From Gymnogyps californianus (Eukaryota; Chordata; Aves; Accipitriformes; Cathartidae), in assembly GCF_018139145.2 (NCBI RefSeq), contig NC_059471.1, positions 81,614,520 to 81,678,519 of the forward strand: a DNA stretch of 64,000 bases, read 5' to 3'. The notes under the pieces are model-generated. The model worked only from the letters and a program-made list of their open reading frames with translations. It made no database searches and was not told the DNA's origin. Position 1 is the stretch's first letter; every line of letters starts with the position of its first letter. The position numbers and the translations under genes are program-made. Of this stretch, positions 14,016 through 26,815 are shown piece by piece.

Positions 14016-16715
14016 GTAATGAACACAATGAAAGACGGCAACTGTGCCACAAAGGCCACACATCACACCTCCGAGATTTTTCTGCTGAGGTGACCTGCTC
14101 ACTTGCATGTAAATAAAGAAGACCCAGAAGGAAATAAGGTAAGGCAATTCCTGCAAACCAGCAGCAAGAGGTCGGTAGGGAGCTGAAACATCAAAATTTT
14201 GATCAAAAATAGTTACATGGTTAGCAAAGTTTAATTTTCATCCATGATCCTAGTTTTCCAGAATGCCAAAATTCATTAAGTCCCAAAGTCAAAATTTGTC
14301 TTCAAAAGCGCTTACCAAGCCACAAATACAGTCCCCTTAGCAGTAGGTTCTGGGTACCCCGCACTGTAACATTGAGCCAGAAGCCTGAGTCTAAATTTTG
14401 GTGTTTGGCTTGGTCCTTCAAACCTTGGCACTGTGTGAGAAAGGCACTCCAATTCTAATGCTTGTACCAGTCCAACCACCTCTACGTCCTTCCCACAAGC
14501 ACATTCCTCCCTCTGACAAATTGGGGGTGGGGGTGGTAATATTTGGATTAAACTGATCCATCTGGAAGTGATCCAGTTCTAATCAACGCTACTAAAAGAA
14601 AACCCCACTTTCCCCTCCACTGCCAAAAGTAAGCCTTAGTCTCCCAGACCATCCAACACTAATGAACTCAGATCCATTTTATGTAGCTATTCACGTATGG
14701 TCAGACAAAATGGAAAAAACAACTGCTGTCTTCCAACATATTAAAAATATTCAAAGCAGTTCAATCCCAATCATCACATTTGAAAACATGTTCACCACAC
14801 TTGCAAAAATTTAGGACCACTTTTTATTTAATTATTTCCAGGAAATAATGGAAGATTTCTATTAAAAGTTAAATCCCAGGACCACTGTTAGCAGAATGCA
14901 CAATGTATGAGATCCTGGTTTAAGGCAGCTTTCAGGAGTTAGATTTTCACCATGCTTCAAGATGTAGAAACAAATGTTTGGTTTCACTGAAACAAATGTC
15001 TGGTTATTAGTTGAACCCATTACTATAAAAGTGAGCAATACTGTAGCGACAGAACATGTGAACAGCTGAAAGAAATACAGAATCATGAATCCTAAGCAAA
15101 TAAAAACCTTTCATAAAGGAAACATTCCAAAATATATTTCCAAACAATGGTTGACTGCAACCAAGTAATTCACACCCCGTTGTGAAACAAACATTAATAA
15201 TTTCTAGCAGACACTAGGGCTCAGAAGCAAACAATGATCTCCCCTTCTCCCTCCCTCCACTTCCAGGCTGGTTTACCAAAAATGTGATTAAAAGCAGCAT
15301 ATATTAAGTCATAGAACCGAACTCACTTGCAGCTCTAAGGGGAGAGTAGCTTAGTAAAGGTATTTTTTCCTTGAGTGCTATTTCTAGCAGAATGCTCTTA
15401 AAAAAAAAAAAAATCAATCCACAGGCTTCAAAGCCAGCTTAACACTTCAAAAAATTGCTTTCTATCAAAAGTATTTTTGGCATGAGCTTTGGCTATTGTT
15501 TTCAGCACTCCTTCTTCCAAAGGCTGGTATGCTGTAACAGAGCAGCTACAAGCACAGACTTCACATAGGTGACAGGGGGTGTACAAACTAATTTTGCAGT
15601 CACTCGGACTTGCACTTTTTATTGGGCAGCTGAAGACCAAGGAGCTCAGGCTTACTGAGTGGGGACAATGTTCACATATGCTATGTGTTAAAATAGCCAC
15701 CACTTTTGCTTGAAACGACTTTGTACTTCAATGCAATTAATGTTTTCCTATTGAAACTATAGAGCAAATTTTAGTCTTAGTCAGCCAATGGGTGCTTTAA
15801 GTTGTTTAAGGCACTCTAATAACGCTAATAAAACTCGGAATGTTAAAAGTGAAGAGTTTTTGCTAAAACTGGTGAGTGACAATTTCCAGTACTCTCTTAG
15901 ACAGGTAGGCAGGAGGAACAGCAATTAAATGTAAAGCACCTTAGGACACAGGTCTGCAGAGGCCCCGCAGGCTTCTTTCAGGCTCTGCTAGTTTGCGCAG
16001 GTGGGTCATCATTCTCCCCAAGACCTCTCCATCATTAGACAACTAACCACGCGTCTGTTTTCTCTCTGGCATTATGCCCAGCCAATGTCAAAGGGAGGCA
16101 GCTCGCTCATGAGCGAACCTCAAGCAGGTCAGAAGTTTTTTAGGTCTGGTTAATCCCTAAAAAGTTTGGTCAGTTTGAGAAATCTGTATCCTCATCTGGA
16201 ATAAAGACCAGACTGCTTATGGGGCCTAAAACCTCAATAAAAGCAGACTCTCCGGTGATTTTTAGCATTCTTAATATCAGAGAAGAATTAAAGTGCAAAT
16301 GTTTTTTTCATTTTTAATCATTAACATTTTCTGGTTGATGTTTTACCTTGTTATAAACCCTGAGGTTTATAACCCACTCACCTGTGGCTGAGGTCCAAAC
16401 TTCGGCATTTCAGAGGTTCGATTGTCATGCAAAGATTGTGTGTATTTTTTATACCACTTACACTGTCATCATCAGTGTGCACATCCTACTGGAAAAAACA
16501 CCCATGTTCTGAAGAGTTTAGCTAATGCTGAATTTCTCTGTTCAAAGAACAAAAGAGTTTGTTGAAGCCTGATGAGACTGACCCAATTTTACAGAAATCT
16601 CAAGAATCTGTTACGGCCCAGTAATAAAAGCATAACAGAAATCCAATAATAAAAGCATTTTAGCAACAAAGTTACATGTCAATTATTTTGTATTAAAAGC
16701 CGTTCTAAAATGCCA

Positions 16716-16766
16716 TTCTAAAACTTTTCCTTCTAAAACTTTTCCTTCTAAAACTTTCTCTGAAAG
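16716..16766. repeat. Short tandem array of a 15-bp unit (about three copies)
   Basis: The unit cttctaaaacttttc recurs three times with minor change at the ends. Confidence 0.8.
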
Positions 16767-16997
16767 TTTTTGCTCAAATTAAAACTTACAGATATGAGAG
16801 TTTTTAAAGGCACAAATTCGAACATTTTTACTGTTGCAAATGGTCTGCAGCATGCCATGTTTCAGCTGGATTATTTAAAGGTTTCTGTATGACCATGTTT
16901 GCTGTCTTCTTCCCTCCCTCTTGCATTCTATAAATAAAAATAATTCTGTTTTAATGCAGCCCATCCTTTGATACAATCTGGATGGAGCAGAAACTTT

Positions 16998-17037
<40 letters not shown>
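16998..17037. repeat. (TCTA)10 tetranucleotide microsatellite
   Basis: Ten perfect TCTA units followed by a degenerate end (ttt). A perfect tract of this length is normally length-polymorphic. Confidence 0.97.
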
Positions 17038-17038
<1 letters not shown>

Positions 17039-18579
17039 TTCCATGGTACTTAGAACAGCAAAGACTCAACTGGACTCTGTGTAGTACAAGTATATACAGC
17101 AAGGATGCTACAGAAAGCAAGAGATGACCGATGTGTTGCTTCTGTTGCATCATTCTAAGCATTACTTAAATGCTGAGGTTGAGGTTGCAGAAAATTGGTG
17201 CTTCTCTGAAAGAACTGGCCCCAGGAGTTTGTTTTAGTTTCACTTAGGAAGCTGGCATTACAACTGCCAGGATGCTAAAAAAGATGTCTCTTGCTTTTTT
17301 GTCTTGCTTGGAGAACGGAAATGCTTGTTCGTTAGTGGTTCTGATTAGTATAACATGGCTCCTCTGCTGTGAGGGGCAGTAATGCCCCCCAAGGCAGAGG
17401 GAATAGTCCGTCAAAGCCTGCATTAATATTTTCCCTGTAGATTTTTAGGATTTGTAAGATCAGGGCAACACACCTCTGGCTCTTATACAAGTCCCCTGGA
17501 AGTCACTACTACAGGCCTTCCCTCTCTTCACTACTTTGAGCAGGCAAACTGGAAACGATAAAGAGATTTTAGAGAAAAGCCATCCTGTCTCCTACCTCTG
17601 TGCATAATTCCCAGATGTTTCAGTGCAAGTTCAGCTTCCCTGCAGGAAGGAAGAGGCAGCAGCTTATGTCTGTGAAGGCTCCAAAGTGGACCTTGTCCTC
17701 CATGCTCAGAGTCCCCCATGACTTCTCCCAGGCTGGATAACTGAATGAACCCCAAAGACAATCTTATTAAGAAAATGATTATGGAAACCTGAACCAAAAC
17801 TGCAAATAGAGCTCTGTGTGACTTAGGCCACACAGAAGTGTTTGGATGAACCTGAAGCTTCATTTTCTGCTTTTGTCGCTGAATACACCTAACCATGCCA
17901 AGACCTGGCACACTGTTGAGGTGTGCCAGAACAACCAAACAGATGTCTACACTCCACCTGGACCCTACCCGAGGAAGTAGAAATAACAGCTTTAGAAACT
18001 CCAAGACATAGCAGGGGACAAATGGCATTACATACAAAATTTGCACACCGTAGGGAAAAAAATAAAGGAAAAAGATGCTTAATCACACACACTCTTTAAG
18101 ACTCATTTGCGTCTTTTTCTTACCACTTCTCTCCTCCTAAACCCTCAGCATGGAAATTAGGCTCACACAGACCACTTACATCCTCATTTCATGCCATCCA
18201 AAAGTTCAGCTGGATTGAGTGTTCAAGAACATGTTCCTGGGGGGAAGGAGTTAGCACAATCACCACTTGCAAATGGTCTGTGGAAAAAAGAGAGAGAAAT
18301 TAAATGGATCTTAGGCCCACATTTAGTGAATAAAATACTGAAGTTCCCTCACACATGGATGCCAAAGGTAAGTTTGGCTTCTTCAGCTCCATGTGTGTAC
18401 ATAGAAATACAAAACCACATGGGGTTACAAAGCAGAAGCTATGCTATGTTTGCTTAACAAATGAAATATAGATACTTAAATTAAAATTAAACAGTCAAGT
18501 CTTTGTTATTGTAGTAGAGCCAAACCAGTGTAAAAATCCATAAAATAAATAATCTATATAATCCTCTGGATGAAGTAAT

Positions 18580-18990
18580 TCAACAAAATAACTCATATCA
18601 AGAATTTGCTTATGCCTGTCTGCGTGACTAGGTCTCCATCTTTAATTTAAACTGCAAATAGAATATGCAGTTATCTTCTGTAGGGCTTTGCAATTGCTTT
18701 TCTCTAAATTGGTTGTAGGATTCGGCGGGTCCTTAATCTGGATGGGACGAGACATGTCATACAGAGAGCCCTGTTTGCAATTTCAGTTCAGGTTTTTGCA
18801 ATCAATTTCTTAATAGGATTATGTTCAGGGTTCATTCAATTATCTCAGCACAGAGCCTAAAGTTTTCCTCGGTACTATGCTTTACAGCAACACTCCTATT
18901 CTTGCTGTGACATAGAATAATGTTGTTTACTCCCTGTGTATTTGTTGTTATTGGCACGCAGCCCAAATGACATAATGCTGAGCATGTCCT
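18580..18990. promoter_or_regulatory. Candidate conserved non-coding element
   Basis: A 400-bp AT-rich, non-repetitive block lying just upstream of the CpG island (about 600 bp). It contains tttaatttaaactgcaaata, two gcaat-type motifs (ttgcaattgc near 18690, ttgcaatttc near 18776) and acataatg motifs. Regulatory character is inferred from texture and position only. Confidence 0.3.
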
Positions 18991-19559
18991 TAAAAAAAAA
19001 AGATGGAAGAAAAAGGTAGAAATCTTTTCCAAGCCAAGCGTACAGCATGAAGGAGAGATACTCTGACCGCTTAGAAAATATTTAATTCAAAACCCTCAAA
19101 AGCATGAAGCGTTAGCAGTCAAAGAAAGGGGGAAAGCAGGAATAAGTATGATCATTTCTCTGAAATCTGAAATTTCATCGCTGATTTCCATAAGAACCAG
19201 AGGCACCTCTTTCTTTGCAAATCCTGATGGACACTGATTGTAACTGTTCCCTCAGCCTGCGACAAGCTCCTGCCGACTACTACAGAAAGTCCTCAGGCAG
19301 AAACCAAGCCGCGTTTAGTTTTGTTTTCCTTTTTTTACAGGTTATATGTCCAAGTATTTTGACCCCAAAATTGTAAGGTTTAGAAAACAGTAATACTGCA
19401 GGTCAGACTCTTTAGCAGTCACACCAGGTGCAAGGACAGTAACTTCAAAGGCTGTGCGCACCACGTAAGCCAGCACAGGACTTTGTCCTACTCCCTCATC
19501 TTGATAAAGAACCACAGGGTTTGTAGGGAGAGGGGGGCTTTGGTGGGTTTGTTAGGTAC

Positions 19560-20040
19560 ACAGATCTACGTGCTAGCGGTAGCGCACCTTCTCCATCGAG
19601 GCTTCGTCAGTTTGCCTGCGGAGCACGACGGCGGTGTAATCGCCCCTGCACGGCGGTCCCCCCACCGGGGCGGGAGGCAGGCCACCGGAGGAAGAGCCTC
19701 ACAGAGCGGGCTCCAAACCGGCGCCGATTTTTTACGGAAACCGGCACAAAAAAATGCAGCTCAGTCCCGCTCCGTCGGCTGCCAGATCTCCTCTGGTACC
19801 TCCGCTCAAGCGAACACCTCGCTCCCACTCGCCCCTGCGCACCCCCGCCAAACTTTTTCCACCGCCCCGAGCCGTTCCACCGCGGCCCTCCCCTCCCTCC
19901 TGCCCTCCCCCGCGCCGCCGCCGCCGCCGCCGGGCCCTGAGCGCCGGCTGCCGCCTGCTGTCCGCCGGCCGGAACCGGGGCTTCAGGGGGGCTCTCATCG
20001 GGTAAAGGAAGGGGCGCTTATGGGGCGGGGGGGGGGGAGA
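19560..20040. promoter_or_regulatory. CpG island, probable TATA-less promoter
   Basis: About 480 bp with dense CpG, against a CpG-poor background on both sides. It includes gcggagcacgacggcggtg, accggcgccgat, a (CCG)7-like run at 19913-19932, and GGCCGGAACCGGGG. It ends in a G12 run at 20027-20038. No TATA box is apparent. A good donor, CGG|GTAAAG, lies at 20001 on the plus strand. On the minus strand a short ATGGAGAAG|GTGCGC (19586-19596) could be an initiating exon with a weaker donor. No downstream coding exon was recognised in either direction, so the transcript could be a lncRNA or start a gene lying outside the window. The open frames across it look like GC-rich shadows. Confidence 0.65.
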
Positions 20041-22732
20041 CAAAAAAAGGCCTAACCATACCTCTGTAAAATTCCTCTGCTGCTGAATAGTCCGGCAGTC
20101 AGGTCACAGACGACAGGTCTGGGAGCGCTAACTCAGAATTTCTGATTAGAGCCATAAGAAACAGGGACTCGCACCAGTGTTCCCACTGCTAAGTGTCGGG
20201 TGGGTGGGTTTTTTTTTTTTCTTTCATGAAATGCATTCTTAGAGCAAAGATTTCTCCACAGGAGAAAAATTATAACTGACAGCTGCTCAAAAAGTTTCTT
20301 TCAACTAATCATTATTATTAATATCACTGCACAAAACAATATAACATTTTTTTTCTTGTTGTTAACTTTAAAACCCAAACTTAATGTGATTTTTGTCAGT
20401 TTAAAAGCCAGCATACACCTCATCTTGCATAAGGGGAGAACCAGACAGGACCTCATGAAATTGGTTCAGAGGTATATAGTGAAGTTTGTCTTCCATTGCA
20501 GGCACCTTCCACCTTGGCAAAGCACACGCATAGGTGGCCCTTGCTTTTTTTTTTTTTTTATTTATTCTCTCCTCTTCGTGTTATAACCTTCCATAGCACC
20601 AGTCCTCAGAGAGGGAAGCTTTCCACAGGGGTCAAGCACATCTCAGGGCACACATCTTTTCTCTGAGCGCACTAGAAGATGAGCTTAGCTGTGTCTGAGG
20701 CCTTAATGTTTCTTATACAAGTAGGAAAAGTCTCAGATAAGGGGAGTAAGATAAGAGGGTAGCAACACAGCATTACCAAAGAGCAATCAGAGTCCCAGCC
20801 CCACGGTGCTGAGCAGTACACGGGAATAGCTCTGCGTTTCTCTAGATCATCCCTGGACATCAACCCTTCTCTATGCTCTCTTCAGACAACACTTTAAAAA
20901 CGTAATTTCCTAATAGTCTAAAAGGCAAGGACTGCACATAGCTCCTTTCAACGGGAGGTTCACAAACTGGTGTGCCAGTCCCACAGAGTCACAAACCAGC
21001 TGCCAGCAGCTGTGGGGTACAGCAAGGCCTGGGGGGCTCTGGTTCCCTGCCCAAGGAGACAGCCAGCCCTGGGGCAGAGAGCGGGGAGAGGCCTGGGGCC
21101 GCAGGGGGGGACCCTCTGGGGTTCGGGCTGGAGGGGGGGCATGCGGCAGAAGGATGGGGGGAGAGGAGAAGTATGTTTTGTACACACGCAGTAAAGGTAG
21201 TAGTAACCCACAGTTATTGTGGGTATCAGAAAGGTTAGCTCTGGGGAACTGTGCTAAGCACTTTCTATGCAAAATTCTGCCCATTCTGCCAAAACCCTGA
21301 TGACAGGAGAGAATGAGGGCAAATTAATAGATCCTTCACTAACTGTATGTATTCCTGAAGTTCAAAGTGTTTTCCTAGTTCATTGAACAACTCCTCATTT
21401 GCTAGGACATTTCCAGTCACTTAAGTTTAGAAATCCAGTCAATTACTAAAGAGACAGAAATTGGATTATTCCTGTATTTATCCTCTAGTAAAGCAAACTC
21501 TTGCAGACTATACTTAGCAACCTAAGAGGGGACAAAACATGCAGAACTTTAGAAGGATTTTAAGTCCTTGTGGGAGAAAGGACCTAATCCTGACTGCGAC
21601 AGTATTCTGACAGTATTATATGAAAAAATGATGCGTCTGTTTAAATTCAGTCTATAAATTATGTGTTATAGCAATTTATTCACTAGAAAGCATAAGTGAG
21701 TCATAAAAAAAAGATATGTTATGGGAAATGCAGTGTAAAGTATACATTAGCTGGTTAAGGCTCATGTGTCTCATAAGCCAAAGCCAGAGAGCGTTCAGTC
21801 TAACTAGCCGTACCATCAGCACGAGCTGAGGAAAAAGGAGAAAAAAGGCTTTCCCAAGCCAGAAACCCACAGTGGAAGGTGCTCAGAGGAGGAGGATTAA
21901 ACCTCCTGGCTGACAGATGCTGTTGACCACTGCCCTGAGCAGACACGAGGTCCCTGGGCAGGCGGGACAATGGGCTCTGGAGCAGTCTCCACTCCTTTCA
22001 CTTAGCTAAAGAGCTGCAACTGATTATTCCAGGTGCAAAGCAGCAGGTTTTTTTCTGATGGGTGAGAGTGTGTGCATGTGTGCAGACAGGTTTCACACAA
22101 GCACACTTGAAGCTTTGCTCTTCTGGCAAGAAGAGGGTTGAACACTGCATGCACTACGCTACATGGAGGTAAGGAAAGAGCAGATGCTCAGGCTGGCTAC
22201 CAAGGCAAAACTCCCGATCTGAAAAGGTATATTTTGAGATTTTTAACATCCATTTGGTGCAGATAGGGACTGAGGGTGATCATTTAAACTGAACTTTCGT
22301 CCTTGGCAATGCAGAGGATGTTTAGTAGGGCTTGCAGAAATGCACACACGCCTGTCTCCAAGGGCTTTAAAATCAGGACAGTAATATTTAAATCAGCTAC
22401 AGAATAAGATAAAATCTCCTCAGGTTAAAGTACTCACACTTTGGCAATTCCCTCCCTCCTACCCCAGTCTTCACCTACCTACATGCACATATACTCTGGA
22501 CTACAATTGCATTAATCACATTTGGAAACCTTTCTCTTGTGAATGCCAGTTGTTTCCCCCTCTTGATGGACCAGATTTTTTCTGCTAAAGTTGCATTATA
22601 CAAAGCATCTATTTTCAAGGGCCACTAACAATTTTAATATGACTTCCCTATATATGCAGGTGCCCTCAACTGCATTCACAATAGTGCTCACAGAGCATGC
22701 CATCTCTGAAGGTAGACAAGTTCACTGCAAGG

Positions 22733-22831
22733 ACTGAACATACTAAGTGTCTTCTATGTTTTCAGGGAGTATAAATTTCTTACTGAACATACTAAGTGTC
22801 TTGTATGTTTTCAGTGAGTATAAATTTCTTA
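22733..22831. repeat. Tandem duplication of 49 bp, two copies
   Basis: actgaacatactaagtgtct begins at 22733 and again at 22782, and the copies differ at only two positions (cttctatg/cttgtatg and caggga/cagtga). The near-identity implies a recent duplication. Confidence 0.95.
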
Positions 22832-25800
22832 ACGATTGCTCTGCTGCTATACTGGAAGAAGCTTGTGAGGGCCAGATTTTAATGTTACAATAGAAAGATA
22901 GGTTAAAGACACACTTGGAGAAAGTCTCAGTTTTCAGCACAAATTTACATGGCCAACTTTGCAAATAAAAGCCTAGTGTTTCACGTGGCCTTGTGTCAAA
23001 AATCCTAGAGGGAGCTCAGTTGTATCCACTCCAAAGAAGCAAAACATTTCATTGTCCTCTGAGATTTCTTACATATTATGTATAAACCCTCAGACATCAA
23101 AATGAGTGCAGTAAGCCAAGCATACAAAGTAAATGATGTATATTTTGAATCGTCGTCTGCAGCAAGTGACCATGAAAACGAGCAAGAGGATTACAAGCTC
23201 TTCCTTCACCTATGGTCATGCTTTTTTGCTTTCTTGAATTCTTTCAGATTATTTAGCAAGGAACCAATTCAAAATTCGCTGGAATAGATGGCTATGCCTA
23301 TAGGAACAAGCCCTACTTCAGCATGGTCCAAAACATCTGAGATGAGGAAAAGAAAGAGAGAGAAGGTATTTTTTCTTTACTTGCAAGAACTTATTTCTCG
23401 TGCAAGGCATAAAGAGCATCTCTGTCCTCCTGAAGATACTTGGGAAACCCTGGCACAGCAACCTGAAGACCTGCGCTATTGCTTTTGTCCATCTTGCATC
23501 CGAATGAGCGCTTCGCTCTTAGGCAGCATCACATGCCCTGGAATGGATATTTTCGGTTCAAGAGCTGGCCTAAATAAATAAGGAGCAGATCATTGAAAAT
23601 TTTGTTTTTGTTTTCTTGGAAATAATCTCACATTTCATTCCAAATCAAGCAAACACTTGGCAGGACCTAAACCAAACATTTCAGTCAGCACTGGTGCTCC
23701 CCCAAACACACCCTCCTTCAGCCGAATGGTGAGGACATTTACCCGAGGCATGGAAAATTTAGGTTCAATCCCATTCTCTAGGTAAGGTTATGTAATTTTT
23801 ATCATCTGCCTTCTACATGCCTTGCTCTTCAAGTGTTAAGGGTCGGCCGGGCACAGTTCCCTCCCTCCCTTGTTCGCACCGCAGAGCTTGCTTTGTGGAA
23901 AACACTGGGCTGTTGCCTTGAGGAGGGGTTGGATTGCGTCTCCCGCTCCCAGCGTGTCTCACCTCTCAGTGCATGTCGTGTCGCATGCTTTTTTCCAATG
24001 GGTATCTGCATGTTAATAACGCATGGCATAGCACTACCAAGTCACCCTGAGGAAGATCTGCCTGTAAATACCCTTTAGCCTTGTAGTTCATACCCTGTCC
24101 TTAGGGGAGCTGGGAGGGGAGGGGGGGGGGAAAGGAGGTGAAACCCCTGCTCAGTAGGACAAAGTTTTCAAAACTGGGTCTTCCACATTCCTGCTGGACT
24201 GGCTATTGAGTAAGTTACAGAGATGCCTGACTCCCTTCTATTCATCTAGCATAAAACAACAGAATGCACGCTACCCAGCAAGTTCAGACAAATAGCTTTA
24301 GGATGCCAAATCTGCATTTTTCCTTGAAGAAAATAATCCCTCTCCCCAACCCTGCTTCCAAAGGGATTAAAAAGAATCTGCCAGCCCATCCCTCCAGGCT
24401 TGCCTATACAAAAGCAGCACTCCATAAGAGCATTTATCTCTTGAGTCAGAATAGTTTTCCATTTAGTAAATAAAATATTTCTTGGTCCTAAGAAAGAACA
24501 ACAATTCATAGTTAATATCTTTAACAAGAACTTTTGATACAGTTCCAGAAAATAAACCTGCAACTAATATCCTGGGACTGAGAGTGTTACTGATCTTGCC
24601 AAGTCAATCTAGTGCATGGCTTTGGAGAGTAAGGAAGATAATATAGACCCTCTGGGTAGGATTTCTTAACGTGGGTTCAGGGAGGAGCAGTTCTAGAGAC
24701 AGAAGGATGGGGGGAAACTACCCCTTCTCCTCTCTGGCACAGCAGTCCCTGGCTGGTCCCTGAGCAGACAGGACATTCATATTCCATTCCTGCCCCTCAC
24801 AGCAGTGACACATACATGCACTGCAGCTCCTGTCTCAGATAAAACCCTTACCCTCCATCTCACCATCCGTATTTCACTCTGCTGAGCACAGAACAGCCGC
24901 AAAGGAGAACTCCACTCCGAGCAGTGTGAAGGCTTCTGGGGAGTTCATGGCCAAGAAATGTAGAGGCATGGAAAGCATGAAGTATACAACAGAACAGAAC
25001 AGGAAAATAAAGATGTGCAGAACATATAGAACAGAGAAAACACAAAATTATTCAGAAACGGTTTTGTGAGAAGAACAGATGGATGGAAACGCTAGGCAAA
25101 GGCTGCAGCAACTGTCCTTGGTACAATGTGATGGGGTTGGAGGGAGGGGGGCAACTGCCTGTCAGTCCAGTCCCAGGAGGAGGTGTTTCACACACAAAAT
25201 AGTTTGGGGGCCCAATAGGAGTCATGTTCTCCTGAGAGCAAAGTACTTAACCCTTCGCCCAGCAGCTTCCCGTGCACCCAGGTACTGAAATGAGTGGTAT
25301 TCTGGAAGGACTGCACTTCAGCAGCAAAGTGTTTGGGTATCATTCCTATGTCTGGCTACATCGGTGAGGGGTGCTGGGACTCCTTGTCACGGGCACACGT
25401 GCCACCATCAGTCAGGGCAGCAAGAGGTCACTGGATTGTCATTTAACCATGCCAGATGAAGCCAGAAAACACAATACAGAAGGCCCTCGGTTGCTGCATG
25501 ATGTTAAGCACTGATACCCAGTTTCTGTGTGGGGGTCCCAGAGACTTTGTGGAGAGAAAAAGCTCACAGGATGGAAGAAGGCAAGCAAGGATTCCTTTCA
25601 CAGGGGTGGGGTCTGAAAGAAAATAAAATACTGATTTGTCCAGGTAGGTTAAGCGTAGGTATGCCCATGGCACAAAAGGGAATTCAATGCAAAAGTCTCC
25701 AAACTACTGTAGCTGGCAGTTGAACTAGAAGCAGTATAGCTACCCCATCACAGTACTGTATGAGCACAGTAGATTTTAATCAACCGATGAAAAAGGCAAA

Positions 25801-26544
25801 GCTTCTTACATTGTGCCTGACAGTACGCCAGAATTGTTACCAGCTGGACCTGATCTAGTATTTCCACACAGAGCTGTGCTGTGTCTTGTAGATCTACAAA
25901 GTAAACTGTTCAGCTTGTGAGTCTTTTCCCAATTCTCCATTGCATAATCTGGATACGCCCTGCGTATCCCTAATGATGTCTCCTGGAAGCATCTCCTCCT
26001 TTACGAGCCCTAGAGATCTACCATTAAAAAAATAGCTTCTTAGGGAGAACTACTGGTAAAGTGCTATGTTGAAAAAGCCTGGGTGAAAGAAGACCTGAAG
26101 AAAGATGAGTAACAGCTGATCAAGGAAGTTTCTTTTGTGTTGCCAGTGTCCCATGACCACAGTTTGTGGTGATCACCTCAGACAGTGCTTGGAGTGCTAC
26201 AGGATCACAAGACACAGGCAACTACTGAAGGAAAAAAAAAAAATATTGTCAGTGCAGTATGAGTACTGGTATTGGGCATCTACAAGCAGAAGGAAGAGTG
26301 GTTGTTTTTGCTCACACAGTTACAAAGACCTGAACAAGCAGTGACAGCTCATGATGTAGAATTTCTGGGACTTGCACCTACCTTCATTTTTGCAGCAGTT
26401 CTACGCAGTAGCAAGACCCCCTTCAGGAGGTGGCATTTCCCCAGCCCCAACACAGTGCAGCCAGGGGGTGACTGCTCAACTGGGATTCCCTTATATTGGG
26501 GAATATACCCTGGCACTGCAGGGGTACGGATGCTCCTGCAGAGC

Positions 26545-26815
26545 TGGATTCTTCTCAGAGATGCACAGCCACAGGATGAGAGTGGTCACAAGCTGCAGCA
26601 AGGGAAATCCTGACAAGATGTAAGGAAAAAACTTTTCCATCATGACAGTGGTCGAGCACTGGAACAGGTTGCCCAGAGAGGTTTTGAAATCCCTGTCCTA
26701 AAACTTGATGGGACACAGCCCTGAGCAAGCTGCTGTAACTGTGAAGCTGGCCCTGCTTCAAGCAAGGGCTTGGACCAGATGACCTCTGGAGGTCCCTTGC
26801 CACTGAAAACTGTAC
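26545..26815 (+). mobile_element. CR1 LINE, 5'-truncated 3' end
   Basis: The sequence contains the hallmark 3' region of avian CR1 in order: cacaggatgagagtggtcac, gtaaggaaaaaacttttcc, ctggaacaggttgcccagag, and gcttggaccagatgacctc followed by tggaggtcccttgccac. The copy is orientated plus, is diverged (for example no intact terminal 8-bp repeats), and is truncated at its 5' end as most CR1 copies are. It may extend somewhat further left than marked. No reverse-transcriptase coding sequence is present. Confidence 0.88.

Larger units (their letters stand above)
11316..19559. other. Intergenic region between the palindrome and the CpG island
   Basis: It contains the CR1 fragment at 13760-14015, the (TCTA)10 tract, a G-rich patch at 11949-11975, and the candidate element at 18580-18990. 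The long minus-strand frame at 17531-18046 has no recognisable domain. No gene is called. Confidence 0.6.

Noticed and set aside
17531..18046. A 171-codon open frame on the minus strand.
   Set aside because: No domain, no splice context and no codon-like composition that I recognise; overlapping frames are also open. Taken as chance.
19483..20055. A 190-codon plus-strand frame across the CpG island, and a 103-codon frame on the other strand.
   Set aside because: Long open frames are expected by chance in GC-rich DNA. The translations are P/R/G-rich low complexity without homology that I know.
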